Assembly (NCBI GenBank): GCA_029207755.1
Contig: JARCOQ010000002.1
Span: forward strand, 11,733,156 to 11,797,155
Direction: 5' to 3'
Origin: Chamaea fasciata
Taxonomy: Eukaryota > Chordata > Aves > Passeriformes > Sylviidae
Length of the DNA stretch: 64,000 bases
Below, in pieces: positions 63,833-64,000 of the stretch; position 1 is the first letter of the stretch, and the number at the start of each line of letters is the position of its first letter. The translations under genes were made by a program, and so were the position numbers. The notes beneath the pieces were generated by a model. The model was not told the DNA's origin. It was given only the letters and a program-made list of their open reading frames with translations, and did not search any database.

Positions 63833-64000
63833 AGTTATGAACTATTTCCTTCTAGAGGCAAACAAAAAGAACAAGCCATCATGAGAAACTGTCAAAAGTG
63901 CTTACATTTATGCCTTGGAGAAAACTTGTTGAGGGAACCTACTGATGGGTATAAAATTGGGTATTTGTGAAAATGTCTGCTGCTTTGGGATAGGAGGATA

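Larger units (their letters stand above)
58331..64000 (+). other. Start of CHODL intron 1 (incomplete)
   Basis: It begins with a consensus donor GTGAGTA at 58331-58337. The first 300 bp remain in the CpG island; the rest is AT-rich. I looked for an exon 2 with the lectin-domain start (KVCFAD-like, then a CYK motif) and found none, so the intron probably extends past the window. It contains a perfect hairpin at 59739, a T run near 61452 and a CR1 tail at 63586. Confidence 0.65.

Noticed and set aside
58331..64000. Search for CHODL exon 2.
   Set aside because: No acceptor followed by a frame with a C-type lectin start was found; open frames here are unrelated or lie in CR1.
1..64000. tRNA, rRNA, CRISPR array, bacterial-type operon or a new defence or mobile system.
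   Set aside because: Nothing in the sequence supports any of these; the content is that of a vertebrate gene desert with one gene start.

Overview
The window looks like an avian chromosome, most likely a songbird. The evidence is the repeat content: many 5'-truncated CR1 LINE tails that end in ATTCTATGATTCTAT-type repeats, several bird-type endogenous-retrovirus (ERV) solo LTRs, and no recognisable L1 or SINE (Alu-like) elements. Base composition is AT-rich, with one strong CpG island near the right end. The call to songbird level rests on my recollection of repeat families, not on a search.

Positions 1 to about 57,870 form a gene desert. I find no convincing protein-coding gene there. It holds relics: CR1 fragments at 123-558, 13249-13624, 14345-14516, 33405-34640 (old, minus strand, with a younger plus-strand CR1 inside at 33798-34217), 36601-36775, 42936-43205 and 45401-45760. 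It also holds solo LTRs at 25272-26096, 26316-27013, 29870-31199 (with an antisense LTR inserted at 29935-30878) and 38219-38957. Simple repeats and short perfect inverted repeats make up the rest of what can be named. One exon-like open stretch at 24077-24326, behind a plausible splice acceptor, remains unidentified.

Positions 57,875-58,640 are a CpG island carrying GC boxes, a G-rich imperfect tandem tract and a first coding exon on the plus strand (58240-58330). The exon encodes a signal peptide followed by RVLSG and ends at a consensus splice donor. The residues match the start of chondrolectin (CHODL), a membrane C-type lectin; layilin (LAYN) is the main alternative. In human, CHODL also lies in a gene-poor AT-rich region, which fits. 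The rest of the window (58331-64000) is the start of intron 1; exon 2 with the lectin domain was not found and should lie beyond the right edge.

I see no operon, CRISPR array, tRNA, rRNA or novel multi-gene system. The best observations are structural: an LTR-in-LTR insertion with a readable 5-bp target duplication, a CR1-in-CR1 insertion that splits a reverse-transcriptase relic, two related LTRs in tandem each with its own target duplication, and several perfect hairpins, one of them inside the CHODL intron.
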